NCBI RefSeq assembly: GCF_003544875.1
Contig: NZ_CP032094.1
Span: 124,001 to 188,000 of the forward strand
Length of the DNA stretch: 64,000 bases
Reading direction: 5' to 3'
Source of the DNA: Vibrio alfacsensis
GTDB taxonomy: Bacteria; Pseudomonadota; Gammaproteobacteria; Enterobacterales; Vibrionaceae
The notes below the pieces were generated by a model. That model saw only the letters and a list, made by a program, of their open reading frames with translations, was not told where the DNA came from and did not search any database. Positions 1 through 10,300 of the stretch are shown here, piece after piece; positions within the stretch are counted from its first letter, which is position 1, and each line of letters opens with the position of its first letter. Position numbers and translations under genes: made by a program.

Positions 1-455
1 AGCATGAGTTTGAGTGGGGGGTTGGCTCAGACGCGCTCTCTTTGCTGACTCAAGTGGAAGAAGACGATGTATCTTACCGTGCGTTAGTGTTTGGCGGTCA
101 TACGTTTGATAACGGAATTGGTATCTTCCCTTCGGTACAAGGCCAATACAACGACTATGCAGACGGCACCTACGATTACTGGGCATCTGCGATGGTACGT
201 CCGGTGATGGGCATCAACTCAATGATGTATCTTCAAGGTGAAATCGGTTACGTCTACAACAACTGGGACGGTGATAGTTACGATCAAGCGAAAGTAACCA
301 TTGCACCAACATTGATGTTCCCTACTTGGACCGGTGTTAACCCAGAAGTGCGTTTCCTTGCAAGTTGGGTAAAGAACTCCTGGACTACCGATCCAGACAA
401 AGGCCAACCGAAAAACGACTTTATTGTTGGCATTCAAACGGAAGCAAGCTGGTAA
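1..455 (+). CDS. LamB-type carbohydrate porin, C-terminal part
   Basis: This is the 3' end of an outer-membrane beta-barrel gene cut by the left window edge; the reading frame is open from base 3. About 150 residues are visible, with alternating aromatic and polar strands (YDYWASAMVRPV, WTGVNPEVRFLASW) and a terminal Trp. The strand pattern and the final aromatic residue match the LamB maltoporin family, which admits oligosaccharides by diffusion. It lies directly upstream of a sugar-type ABC importer and a glucanase gene, so laminari- or cello-oligosaccharide uptake is the likely role. Substrate is inferred from context only. Confidence 0.75.
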   Translation, partial: HEFEWGVGSDALSLLTQVEEDDVSYRALVFGGHTFDNGIGIFPSVQGQYNDYADGTYDYWASAMVRPVMGINSMMYLQGEIGYVYNNWDGDSYDQAKVTIAPTLMFPTWTGVNPEVRFLASWVKNSWTTDPDKGQPKNDFIVGIQTEASW

Positions 456-468
456 TTTCCCAATCGTT

Positions 469-497
469 CGCCGCTTTTTTCTTTGAGAAAAGCGGCG
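469..497 (+). terminator. intercistronic hairpin after porin gene
   Basis: A perfect 10-bp stem (cgccgctttt paired with aaaagcggcg, 9-nt loop) begins 14 bases after the porin stop. No T tract follows on the plus strand, so it may be a partial attenuator or mRNA-stabilising hairpin between porin and importer rather than a full terminator. Confidence 0.5.
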
Positions 498-528
498 CTG
501 TCGACAAGACTCATTCTAGGTGTACATC

Positions 529-2181
529 ATGAAAAAACTGTTGTTCTCTTCATTGCTGTCCATGGCGATGTTCTCCAATGCTGGTCAAGCAGCAGATCAA
601 ATTTCGATGCCAAACTTAAAAGTGTTGGCAGAAAGCTCAAATGGTTGGGTAAAAAACTTTAACCCTTGGATTGGTGGGCGCACCAATTTTGTTTATGAGC
701 CGTTGGTGATTTTCGACCCATACCACTCTGAAGTAGAACACATGTGGTTAGCGGAAAGCTACGAAACAGCAGCAGACATGAAAAGCATCACCGTCAAACT
801 GCGTCAAAACGTGAAATGGTCGGATGGTGAAGCATTCAATGCGGATGATGTAATATTTAGCTACCTGTACCCAAAGCAACACCCCGCGATTGATATTGCT
901 GGCAACGCATCACGAATTGAGAGCGCGATAAAGATTGATGATTACACGGTAAAAGTGACCCTAAAAGACGCTAACGCCTTTGGCAAATATGAAGCGTTAG
1001 GTGAGGGAGTGTTAATCGTACCAGAGCATATTTGGTCACACGTAACCTCGCCAGCTCAAGAGATCAATGCAGAGCCTGTCGGTACTGGGCCGTTTACTCA
1101 AATTGAACGTTTTACACCGCAAGTCTATGTGCAGTGTAAAAATCCGCATTACTGGAATGCAGAGCTGGCCATCAACTGTTTGGAATTTCCTCAGTACTCA
1201 AGCAATGATGCTGCGTTGGAAATGCTGATGAAAGGCAGTGTTGATTGGGCGGGTATTTTTATTCCAGATATTGAACATACTTACACCAAAACTAGTGACA
1301 ACAATCATTATTGGTTTCCATCTAATGATGGTGTGCGTCTTGCTTTTAACTTTGAAACAACCAATGAAAATGCACGCAAAGCGTTCAGTGAAGTGAACTT
1401 TCGTAAAGCGGTGAGTCTTGCGATGGACCGTGAAGCGATGATGTATATCGGCTCTTACGGTTACGTTGAAGGTGATAATCCTGCGACAAACTTGCCTAAG
1501 GGACTGTGGGGTTGGCGGGATGAACAGGCCGATAATACGTGGTCTCAGTATTACCAATATGATCTGAAAAAAGCCAAGGCGTATTTGGAGCAAGGCGGCT
1601 TTAAAGATACTGATGGTGATGGCTATGTGAACAACCCGGATGGTTCGAAGTTCTCATTCCGTATCCAAGTACCGAGTGGCTGGAGTGATTGGATCAACAA
1701 TGCGTCGATTGTCGTTGAAGGTCTGCGCTTTATAGGCGTGGATGCGACGATAGTGACACCTGAGGTCAATGCGTACGCGACCAACTGGATGCAAAACAAT
1801 TTTGAAGCGGGACTGGTATCGGGGGGGTTACAACCATCAATTTGGGCTTTCTATTCTTACACCATGCATTCTAAATATGCACAAACCGGCTTGTGGTGGT
1901 CGACATCAATGCATAATTACCGCAATGCAGAGATCGATTCGCTGATTGATACGCTAGCGGTGACGGATGAAAAAACCAAACAACGTCAGTTGATTTCACA
2001 AATAGAGCAGCACTATGCCGATAACGTGGTGCAAATTCCCCTTTACTACAATGCGGTTTGGTATCAGTACAACGACAGCCGTTTCACTGGTTGGGCAAAT
2101 AAAGACAATCAAATTACTAATCCGGCCCCTTTTGCTGGTGCGGCAAGATTGGTGCACTTGATGCACATTAAACCTAAGTAA
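529..2181 (+). CDS. ABC transporter substrate-binding protein, family 5 (oligosaccharide/peptide type)
   Basis: A 550-residue periplasmic binding protein of the SBP_bac_5 (DppA/OppA-like) family. The Sec signal peptide is MKKLLFSSLLSMAMFSNAGQA. The family-typical segments are present: VKWSDGEAFNADDVIFSY near residue 95, VGTGPFTQIER near 185, and NFRKAVSLAMDREAMM near 290. The ATG at 529 is chosen over an upstream in-frame GTG at 520 because an AGG lies 8 bases before it and the signal peptide starts there. In vibrios, relatives of this family import chito- and cello-oligosaccharides (the VC0616-VC0620 type system). Next to GH81, GH149-like and GH3 genes, the probable ligand is a beta-1,3-gluco-oligosaccharide. 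The family is certain; the ligand is inferred. Confidence 0.85.
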   Translation: MKKLLFSSLLSMAMFSNAGQAADQISMPNLKVLAESSNGWVKNFNPWIGGRTNFVYEPLVIFDPYHSEVEHMWLAESYETAADMKSITVKLRQNVKWSDGEAFNADDVIFSYLYPKQHPAIDIAGNASRIESAIKIDDYTVKVTLKDANAFGKYEALGEGVLIVPEHIWSHVTSPAQEINAEPVGTGPFTQIERFTPQVYVQCKNPHYWNAELAINCLEFPQYSSNDAALEMLMKGSVDWAGIFIPDIEHTYTKTSDNNHYWFPSNDGVRLAFNFETTNENARKAFSEVNFRKAVSLAMDREAMMYIGSYGYVEGDNPATNLPKGLWGWRDEQADNTWSQYYQYDLKKAKAYLEQGGFKDTDGDGYVNNPDGSKFSFRIQVPSGWSDWINNASIVVEGLRFIGVDATIVTPEVNAYATNWMQNNFEAGLVSGGLQPSIWAFYSYTMHSKYAQTGLWWSTSMHNYRNAEIDSLIDTLAVTDEKTKQRQLISQIEQHYADNVVQIPLYYNAVWYQYNDSRFTGWANKDNQITNPAPFAGAARLVHLMHIKPK

Positions 2182-2438
2182 TAACGGTTAATTTATCTAT
2201 TTAGTAATGGTTTTAACACCTCAGCTTTTAAACACCAAGTCATCACGATAGTTTTCTGGCTGAGGAGTGACAGTTGCTTAATAAACATATACAGGAAGAG
2301 TTTAAATAGTCTTTTATATCATTACATTTTACGAATGAATAACACGATAGATTTCGTGGGATATTATTTCGGTTAAATGTCACGGAATAAATTAGATTAT
2401 CTTCGAATAAAATTTACGTTTATTTAAATGGAACGTGT

Positions 2439-3425
2439 ATGAGATATGCATTTACTCGGCTCAGTTTTTATGTCGTCGCATTTATTATCGCCATCGCGAT
2501 AAACTTCTTTTTGCCCCGCATGATGCCGGGCGATCCTATTCAGTCTTTCATTGGTCGTCTGGTTCAAAATGGGGGTACGGTAAACCCTGAGACTATCGCC
2601 GCAATTGAAGCGTTGTATGGTTATTCAACCAGTACACCGTTGTATCAGCAATTTTAGCTATGTAAATAGCATATTTAGTGGTGAATGGGGTATTTCAACC
2701 CGTTTTTTCCAACCAGTAACAGAAGTATTAAGCCGTGGCGCTATGTGGACGTTATTATTAGTTGGTTTGAATATTCTAATTTCTTATACGCTCACTACGT
2801 TAGCCGGTATTTATGTTGCTTGGAAACGAGGCTCGAAGCGTGATGGGTTTATTACCATTGCCTCTGTGGTGATTTCATCGATCCCCGGTGTCGTAATGGC
2901 TTTGGTGCTATATTTTATTTTCGCTTCCGATCTAGAGTGGTTTCCAACTGGTTACGCTTACGATCCAAATCTTGATCCTGCTTTCACTTGGGAATGGATT
3001 TCGAGCGTGATGTATCACTTAATTTTGCCGCTTTGCGCGATGGTCTTGCTTGGTTTAGGCGGTGTGATGGGCATGCGTTCAAATATGATTAACCAACTCG
3101 GTGAGGATTATATCGTGATGGGTTGGGCGAAGGGGTGGAAGACAAGAAAGTGATGCTTTCTTACGGCGCTCGTAACGCGATGTTGCCAATGATCACTTCG
3201 TTCGCCATGTCGATTGGTATGGTGTTTGGTGGTTCGTTGATCATCGAAATCATCTTTAACTATCCGGGGCTAGGTCAGGTGATTTTCCAAGCCATGATGT
3301 CGCGTGATTACCCATTGATCCAAGGTTATTTGTTGATCATGACCATCATGGTGCTTACTGCCAACTTTGTCGCGGACATGTTGTTGTTCTTACTCGATCC
3401 GCGCTTGCGTAATCAAATGAATTAA
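2439..3425 (+). pseudogene. ABC transporter permease, DppB type, with two frameshifts
   Basis: Three overlapping reading frames together encode one DppB-like inner-membrane permease of about 328 residues. Part one (2439-2657) has the N-terminal TM helix and the PGDPI motif and stops at TAG 2655. Part two continues in another frame from SYVNSIFSGEWGIS to EDYIVMGWAKG. Part three starts at VEDKKVMLSYGARNAMLPM and carries the EAA-type loop and last helices (FNYPGLGQVIF). The first shift is at the T run 2652-2655, the second at the G run 3132-3135, where one extra G restores AKGVEDKKVM. The two shifts compensate. Both lie in homopolymers, so sequencing error is more likely than true decay. Partner of the permease at 3432. 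Confidence 0.8.
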
Positions 3426-3431
3426 CGGGGA

Positions 3432-4367
3432 ATGATGATGAAACGTTTATTGGGTTCTCTCAAAGATCTTTTTATCAATAACACTAAGGCGGGCGTGGGT
3501 GTTTGCATGGTGTTAATGGTTTGTATTCTAAGCTTTGGCGCACCGCTGTTTACTGATTATGAGCCAAATGCGCGTGTGGCACGACCGCATCAGTCGCCAT
3601 CTGCTGAGCACGTAATGGGCACCACTCGTATGGGCCGTGATGTTTGGGCGCAAACGCTGTATGGCGGTCGTACTTCGATTACGGTTGGTTTTATCGCAGG
3701 TTTGTTTGTGATGGTGGCGGCGGTAGTGGTCGGCGTCAGTGCGGGTTACTTTGGTGGCTGGGTGGATAACACCTTGTCGTTCTTTACCAACGTAGTGATG
3801 GTGATCCCGTCCTTGCCGTTAATGCTGGTGTTGGCATCGTTTCTGGATCAAGTATCACCATTTGTGATAGCGCTGATCATTGGTGCCACTTCTTGGCCAT
3901 GGGGTGCGCGGGTGATCCGAGCGCAAACGCTCGCGATCCGCAGTCGTGATTTTGTGCATGCGGCTGAAGTGATGGGCGAGCGCAAATATCGCTTGGTGTT
4001 TTTTGAAGTGCTGCCAAACATGTTGTCGATCCTGGCCAGTGCGTTTATCGGTACCGTGGTGTTTGCGATCATGACCGAAGCCACTTTAGAGTTCATCGGC
4101 CTTGGCGATCCACTTTCGACCACTTGGGGTGTGATGCTGTATAACGCACAGCAAACTTCTGCAATTCGTATTGGCGCGTGGTGGGAATTATTGGCACCGA
4201 GTGCGGCACTTACTATCTTGGCGATTGGTTTAGCGCTGATTAACTTCTCGATTGATGAAATCTCCAACCCGAAATTACGCGCACAGAAAATCATGGCTAA
4301 GTATCGCCGTGAAGAAGCTAAGCTCGAAAAACAACAAAAAGCCGCCCTTAAGGAGCAATCGGCATGA
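3432..4367 (+). CDS. ABC transporter permease, DppC type
   Basis: A 311-residue inner-membrane permease of the oligopeptide/oligosaccharide importer family. It has an N-terminal TM helix, the conserved segment HVMGTTRMGRDVWAQTLYGGRTSI near residue 60 and the cytoplasmic EAA loop around AAEVMGERKYRLVFFEVLPNM near residue 180. The end is charged (KLEKQQKAALKEQ). Three ATG codons occur in tandem at 3432, 3435 and 3438 after a CGGGGA site at 3426-3431, so the true start could be any of them. It begins 6 bases after the first permease stops, and its stop overlaps the start of the ATPase gene at 4364, showing tight co-transcription. Confidence 0.88.
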   Translation: MMMKRLLGSLKDLFINNTKAGVGVCMVLMVCILSFGAPLFTDYEPNARVARPHQSPSAEHVMGTTRMGRDVWAQTLYGGRTSITVGFIAGLFVMVAAVVVGVSAGYFGGWVDNTLSFFTNVVMVIPSLPLMLVLASFLDQVSPFVIALIIGATSWPWGARVIRAQTLAIRSRDFVHAAEVMGERKYRLVFFEVLPNMLSILASAFIGTVVFAIMTEATLEFIGLGDPLSTTWGVMLYNAQQTSAIRIGAWWELLAPSAALTILAIGLALINFSIDEISNPKLRAQKIMAKYRREEAKLEKQQKAALKEQSA

Positions 4368-5344
4368 GTAACTTGATCCAAGTAAACAACCTCTGCGTCG
4401 ATTACATCACCTTTACCGGTAAAGTTCGTGCGGTCGACAGTGTCAGTTTTTCGATTGAAGAAAACAGCATCTTTGGTTTAGCGGGGGAGTCGGGGTGTGG
4501 TAAATCCACCATCGCCTATGCGTTAATGCGTCTGCATCGTCCACCGGCATTGATTTCTGAAGGTGAAATATTATTCCAAGGTCAAGACGTGTTGGGCTTT
4601 GATGACGAGCAGTTACGTCGTTTTCGTTGGAAAGACACCTCAATGGTATTCCAAAGTGCAATGAACTGTTTGAACCCAGTGAAAACCATTGAATACCAGT
4701 TCTACGATATTTTCATGGCTCACCAAGTGGTAAAAACGCGCGAGGAGTCTATCGAGCGAGCTAAAGAGCTGCTGCGTATCGTCGATATTCCTGAAGGGCG
4801 GTTGTTTGATTATCCCCACCAATTTTCGGGCGGCATGCGTCAGCGCGTAGTGATCGCGATGGCGTTGGCGCTTAACCCGAAACTGTTGATCATGGATGAG
4901 CCAACTACGGCCCTTGATGTGGTGGTGCAACGTGAGATCTTGCAAAAAGTGTACGATCTGAAAGCGCAATTTGGTTTCTCAGTGCTGTTCATTACTCACG
5001 ATTTGAGTTTGATGGTCGAGTTCTGCGATCAAATTGGCATCATGTATTCCGGTAAGCTGGTGGAAGTGGCCAACGCGAAAACCATTTTGAAGCAACCTCA
5101 ACACCCGTATACCCATGGACTTGGGAACTCTTTCCCTACTTTGAAAGGGGAGTTGAAAGAGATGATCGGCATTCCAGGCACGCCGCTTGATTTAACTCAA
5201 TACAAAGGCGGTTGCCGATTCGCCGAGCGTTGTTACAAACGCCACGATCGCTGTTCACAGTTGGAGCCGAAATTGGTGTTTGAGCCAAAACGCAGTGGTT
5301 GGGTCGCGTGCTATGAGCCACTAACGCTGAGTGAAGTCGAGTAA
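4364..5344 (+). CDS. ABC transporter ATP-binding protein, DppD type
   Basis: A 326-residue ATPase that powers the importer. Walker A is GESGCGKST near residue 41, the Q-loop lies at MVFQSAMNCLNP, the signature is FSGGMRQRVVIAM near 155, Walker B with catalytic Glu is LLIMDEPTTALDV, and the H-loop is FITHDLS. The C-terminal oligopeptide/dipeptide extension has the Cys-rich motif GGCRFAERCYKRHDRC, typical of DppD/OppD proteins. Translation is coupled to the upstream permease by an ATGA overlap. It pairs with the second ATPase at 5352 as a heterodimer. Confidence 0.9.
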   Translation: MSNLIQVNNLCVDYITFTGKVRAVDSVSFSIEENSIFGLAGESGCGKSTIAYALMRLHRPPALISEGEILFQGQDVLGFDDEQLRRFRWKDTSMVFQSAMNCLNPVKTIEYQFYDIFMAHQVVKTREESIERAKELLRIVDIPEGRLFDYPHQFSGGMRQRVVIAMALALNPKLLIMDEPTTALDVVVQREILQKVYDLKAQFGFSVLFITHDLSLMVEFCDQIGIMYSGKLVEVANAKTILKQPQHPYTHGLGNSFPTLKGELKEMIGIPGTPLDLTQYKGGCRFAERCYKRHDRCSQLEPKLVFEPKRSGWVACYEPLTLSEVE

Positions 5345-5351
5345 GGTGCGG

Positions 5352-6338
5352 ATGATGCAACAAAAACAAATCACTATGGAAGCGCAAAATCTGACCATTG
5401 ATTTTGCTAAAAACCGTCGTTCATTGTTTGGCCCTAAGCAGTACCTGCGTGCCTTGAACGATCTGAATTTTAAAATGTATAACAACCACTGCTTGGCGGT
5501 GGTGGGTGAATCGGGCTGTGGCAAAAGTACCACCGCGCGAGCGATCACCAAGATTAACAGCGCCACACAAGGACAGATCCTTTACCGTGGAACCGATATC
5601 TCTCACATTAAGGGCGGAGAGGCGCTTTCTCAATATCGTAATAACGTACAAATGGTGTTTCAAGACCCGTTTGGTTCGCTTAACCCTCTGCATACGATCC
5701 GCTATCATTTAACGCGACCGCTCAGTATTTACCATGGTTTAAGCGGTTCTGCTTTGGAGGATCGTTTAGAAGCGTTGCTGCTGCAAGTTGGCTTGACGCC
5801 AGTGAAAGAGGTGTTGAAGAAGTTTCCGCATCAATTATCAGGTGGTCAGCGCCAGCGGGTGTTCTTAGCGAAAACGTTGGCGATTGGGGCTGAAGTGATC
5901 TTGGCCGATGAACCTACGTCGATGTTGGACGTGTCAATTCGCATTGGCGTGCTTAATTTGATGAATCAGATGAAGCATGAAATGAACAAATCTTTCATGT
6001 ATATCACTCACGACATCGCCACCGCTCGTTACATTGCGGAGGAGACCTTGGTTCTGTATTGCGGCCACATGGTGGAGTGGGGCGGCACCGAAGAAATCAC
6101 GCAAAACCCTTTGCATCCTTATACCCAATTATTACTTGCCGCTGTGCCAGACCCATCGCGCAGTATTCACGAAAAACTGCCAACGCATCGTTCAATGGAA
6201 ACGCCTATGTGGTCACCGGAACACACTGGTTGCCCTTATGCGGCGCGTTGTCCTCATGCGGTTGGCGCGTGTCGTGAATATCTACCAGAGCCAAGAGAAG
6301 TGGCGCCTAATCATTTTGTACGTTGCCACATTATTTAA
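5352..6338 (+). CDS. ABC transporter ATP-binding protein, DppF type
   Basis: The second ATPase subunit, about 328 residues. Walker A is GESGCGKST, the signature LSGGQRQRVFLAK, Walker B VILADEPTSMLDV and the H-loop YITHDIATARY. The C-terminal extension contains the oligopeptide-type Cys cluster GCPYAARCPHAVGAC. The start is placed at ATG 5352 (or 5355), preceded by AAGG at 5343-5346; an in-frame GTG at 5331 overlaps the upstream gene and has no better ribosome site. This is the last gene of the importer operon, closed by the terminator at 6391. Confidence 0.9.
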   Translation: MMQQKQITMEAQNLTIDFAKNRRSLFGPKQYLRALNDLNFKMYNNHCLAVVGESGCGKSTTARAITKINSATQGQILYRGTDISHIKGGEALSQYRNNVQMVFQDPFGSLNPLHTIRYHLTRPLSIYHGLSGSALEDRLEALLLQVGLTPVKEVLKKFPHQLSGGQRQRVFLAKTLAIGAEVILADEPTSMLDVSIRIGVLNLMNQMKHEMNKSFMYITHDIATARYIAEETLVLYCGHMVEWGGTEEITQNPLHPYTQLLLAAVPDPSRSIHEKLPTHRSMETPMWSPEHTGCPYAARCPHAVGACREYLPEPREVAPNHFVRCHII

Positions 6339-6390
6339 TGTCATAAATTTAAAAGATTACTATTTTCATTTTTGCTTACTCTAAGCGTTT

Positions 6391-6429
6391 GCCGCCGAAT
6401 CGATGGGGAGAGGATTCGGCGGCGTTTTT
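6391..6429 (+). terminator. rho-independent terminator of ABC importer operon
   Basis: A perfect 11-bp GC-rich stem (gccgccgaatc with gattcggcggc, 11-nt loop) is followed by a T5 run at 6425-6429, 52 bases after the last ATPase stop. Confidence 0.9.
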
Positions 6430-6494
6430 GTTCATATGCGTTCAAAATTCTATTTCTGTTCATTGCTCTATTTATGTTCAATAGGTGATGTAAT

Positions 6495-6602
6495 ATGGGC
6501 AGTGAGTTTACGATAATTGTAGTTCTGCAACTTGCTGTGGCACTTGATGTACAGGCATATGGTATTGTTGAACAAATCAAACTGAAAATAGATCTATCTT
6601 AA
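6495..6602 (+). CDS. possible small hydrophobic protein (35 aa)
   Basis: ATG 6495 follows a good ribosome site (AGGTGATG at 6483-6490) and opens 35 codons to TAA 6602. The peptide has a hydrophobic core (TIIVVLQLAVAL) and a charged tail (EQIKLKIDLS). No family is recognised. It sits alone in a long AT-rich gap after the importer operon. It may be a genuine microprotein or chance; only the ribosome site and hydrophobicity support it. Confidence 0.3.
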   Translation: MGSEFTIIVVLQLAVALDVQAYGIVEQIKLKIDLS

Positions 6603-7016
6603 ATCCCATCTTACTTCGTTTCTTATAAGCTGTTTATTCCTATTACGCTGTGTATGCTTTGACATTGACAAGCCTTTTTCAACTTGAGCACTGTATTTTT
6701 TTAAGCTTAGCTAACTATTGGTTAACTTTTTTGTGCCGATGCATCGCCGTTTTTGATACCTGAACGAATATTCTGATTAGAATCGACTTGTTCATGTTAA
6801 GACACGTTCAATGGTCCTGAAGTGCTCTATTCGTAAGTATCAAAATGGTTCAATCAGATTTGGCTATTGGGGCAGATATGGTTTTTAGCCACAAAATCTG
6901 TCATGTGATATCAGATCGGTTTTAAACTAGCTTCGCTCTTGTTTATTGGGCACGATCAGTTATTACTAGCTGAGGTTCTAGGTCGAATTCCAGAGGTTAT
7001 ATACAACGTCTTGGAA
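6603..7016. other. gene-free AT-rich stretch
   Basis: About 410 bases with no reading frame that resembles a gene, no clear hairpin terminator and no recognised operator. It may be decayed sequence between the importer operon and the MITE-like insertion. Confidence 0.5.
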
Positions 7017-7172
7017 GGCTATGTTCCCCTTAAGTGTTGCTAACTTTATGAAAGGTTAGAAATTAGTAGGTTAAAACAGAAACACTAAACGATGCTTTTA
7101 ACGTTAATCATTGCAAAATCGGATGGTTAGAGTTTTAGAAGAAATACTAACCACACTTAAGGGGAACATAGC
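7017..7172. mobile_element. MITE-like non-coding insertion with terminal inverted repeats
   Basis: Twenty-base perfect inverted repeats close a 155-bp block: gctatgttccccttaagtgt at 7018-7037 and its reverse complement at 7153-7172. A weaker extension (gttgctaac/ctaacc) reaches inward. The direct repeat gtcttggaa occurs just outside each end (7008-7016 and 7173-7181), as expected for a 9-bp target duplication, with one extra G at the left junction. There is no coding capacity inside. This is the structure of a miniature inverted-repeat element mobilised in trans by an unknown transposase; the parent IS family is not identifiable here. Confidence 0.7.
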
Positions 7173-7209
7173 GTCTTGGAAATGTCAGAGGGCTTTATGC
7201 GAAAAGAGC

Positions 7210-7242
7210 AAAAAAAGGCCTTATCGCTATTTGATAAGGCCT
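7210..7242 (-). terminator. terminator of GH81 gene
   Basis: Read on the minus strand, a 10-bp stem (aggccttatc with gataaggcct, 7-nt loop) is followed by a T7 tract (A run 7210-7216 on the plus strand). It lies about 80 bases after the glucanase stop. Confidence 0.88.
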
Positions 7243-7319
7243 CCTAGAAGACGTTAATAAATGCTCAACTTACGAGCATTGCGTCATGATGGCGAATTTA
7301 GAGTCAAAATTTAAGTTGT

Positions 7320-10300
7320 TTATTGAACAGTAAAGCCTTTGGCTGCGGCATTCACAACTGTACCATCGCTAAATTTAACGGTTTGTTCGGTGTCGCCATA
7401 GTTGTAAACCACGTGTTTCTTCTGACCTTCTTTTTCAAACACCACGGCAGCAGGGTGATCAGCAGTAATGCTCTCAACCATCTTACCTAGGTGTTTCCAT
7501 GTATGCAGCCAATGATAAGTATGTGCTTTACTTGAACCACGCTCCTCAATGTAATCACCAGGGAATGAGCCGTAGCTTTCATAGTCGCTGATAGCGCTAT
7601 TTGCATCATGCATTGCCATGATGTTCCACCAAATATCACGCCATTCGTCTTCCCCCAGGCCTGATGGTTTCTTATTACCTGTCTCACTTAAACCTAGCGC
7701 GATGTAATCGGTCATGTATTCACTGTTTTGTGCAAGGTGCAGCGACAGTGGGTTCGAAGGCAAGCCTTGAATACCCAAAATGTGGGTAAATTTAGGGCTG
7801 AACCAAGTAGAGAACGTCGCACCATCACCCCAAATGATAGATGTGGTCATTCGGTTGTAAGCTGGCGGGAAGTTGTCTTTATCGGTATTGTCATTGGTTG
7901 GCGTGTGCGCATCAATGTTGTTCCAGTACTCCCAGAATGAGTTGGTGGTTGAAGCATGTAGGTACATACCACGATCAACGAACTCACCTTTGCCTGTTGC
8001 TAGGCCGTACAGAACCATTGCACCGTAAGCGTTTGCCGCTTCTGAGGTGGATTCGTTATTATTACCGCGAGCAAAGTTCACCATGCCAGATGCCCATGAG
8101 AAGCCGTTTGCAGGGTCGAAGTGGCGCATGTATGGGAACATCGAGTCATTCTTGTCGGCTGCGTAGTCACGGATCAAAAGTTCAATCATTGGGCCATATT
8201 GATCGTCGCCACACCAAGTCACATCTTGACGACAGATTTCTGCTGCTGCGCGCACAAAGTAACCGTAGTGGAAGTGGTGATCGTTCAGTTGCTGATGTGA
8301 TAAGAAAGACTCTTTAATACCCAGTAGAGTGTCCCATTTCTGGTCGTAAACGAAGTATTTCTGAGAATCCAAATCACCGGTGGTGTTTGCGGTAAACCAA
8401 TCTTCTAGCTCTACTTTTAACCAAGTAACAAATTTTTCATTTTGTGCTGCTAGACCTAACGACTCGCTGATTGCCGCAAGCTCTGAAACTTGACCGTATA
8501 TTTTACCAGTCCAGTACGTGTCAGCGTAAACGCCTTTTTTCGTGGTGCTACCTTGTTGGTACTCGTTTAACCAGTTTTCTTCGCCAAGAGCGATGAAATC
8601 ATTGATGTGCTGAGTGAGTGTGTCTACATCAAAGGCTTCTAAGTCCGATGGCATGTATGGCAATACACCAATAAATGGAATAGTGTAGTCGAACGTGCTT
8701 GTTTGGTTATACTTGATCACACCACGAGCACTACGTGTTTTGTGTTCTGTATTTGCAAGGGCAGCATCCGCGTTTTTCCACGCCATTGGGAATAGGCCCG
8801 CAACCGTATCAACCGCGTGACCATCTTCACCAAGGTACTTGTGTGTGACTGTTACTTCGTTATTTGTGCGATCAACATCGTAAGCAATATCGACAGTCTT
8901 AACTACGTTACGTGCTTTAGGTACGTAGAATTCTACTTTTTTGTCAATAGACGGGCCGTCGTTAGGCAGCATTACAAGCGTAAACTCTTTCGCCGCGTTG
9001 TTGATGCCAATATTTTGGCCATTGATATTAGTGAATTCGGTGTTTTCTTCACCAACGACTAGCACTTCAGTACGGTTGCCAGCAACGTTAGTCCAAATAC
9101 CTAGCGTGTTATTGTTTGGTTGGTAGGAAACGCCTTTTTCACCACCGTCAGCGCGGAATGTACGCAGCTCAACGTTACCCTTGTAGACTTTGAAAAATGC
9201 GTAAGGTGAACCATGAACAAAGGTCGCTTCCATCACCGGTGCGCCAGCTTGGTCTTGCCATTCAACGGTCACTGCGCCATCGCTAGCTTCTTTCAGTTTA
9301 CCTTCAAGGTTGTTGTAATCGGTGTTAACGATCGTGACACCATCAAACGTTTCCGCAAATGGATCTGGAATTTGATATTGGAAGATGTCCAAACCGACAC
9401 CGCGAAGACCAGAAGGGATACCCAGAACGCGAACACCAGTATTGGTTACGCGAGCCAAAATAGGATCTGGCGTGATGTAAGCGGCTTTGTTTGGATCGCC
9501 AAGTTGCATTTCACCCAAGAATGAGAGTGAACCCCACCAACGGTGTGCTTGAACAGGCACTTCTGCTGCTGGGCCAGTTACTTGCGGCTCAACTGGCACG
9601 GCTTCACCCACTGGCTTGCCATTTGAATCACAGCCGCCAACACCTGGCAATACAACGCCGGCACTGTCGATCCAGTGGCCATGGTCAACAGTACAGCCAA
9701 AGCCTTCTGGGTTGAATTTGGTTGATACGTTACCTGCTCCAAACGCCATGAAGTCGCCTTCTGGTGGCGGCGTTATCGCCTTCACTGTAACGGTCAGTAC
9801 TTTTTCAGATTTGTTGCCAGCTGCGTCCACTGCCGAATAAGTGATTCGATATTCACCAGGTGTTTGTGTATCGACAGCACCAGACTTAGTCACTTCTACT
9901 TCGCCATCAACAGCATCGATTGCGGTGACTTGCGGTTCTACAAATGTATCGCCTACTTTCAATGTAATTGATTGAGGACCATCAATGATGATTTCTGGTG
10001 CTACGGTATCTGCATCTGGAGCTACGACGTTAACTGTTAGAGTCGCGGTGGCTTGGTTGCCTGCAGCATCAACCGCGATGTAAGTAACCTCATAAGTGCC
10101 TACTGTGTCGGTATCAACCTCGTTAGCGTCTTGAACGGTAACTTTCACGTTTTCATCGAGGTTGTCTGTCGCGGTTGCGGTTGGCGCAGTGAAAGTGTCG
10201 CCTTTGGTGATGGTCATCGTGTTACCACCAAAAATGGTGATCACCGGCTTGATGTCATCGATTTTTACGATAACCGTACGTGTTTCTTTCGACTCATTGC

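Noticed and set aside
3848..4381. 177-codon open frame on the minus strand
   Set aside because: Lies inside the DppC-type permease gene with no family resemblance; shadow of coding sequence.
6561..6578. Resemblance of ggtattgttgaacaaatc to IS903-group terminal repeats
   Set aside because: No partner end, no transposase remnant and the stretch lies inside a small reading frame.
7841..8317. 158-codon plus-strand open frame
   Set aside because: Antisense to the GH81 catalytic region; composition is a frame shadow.
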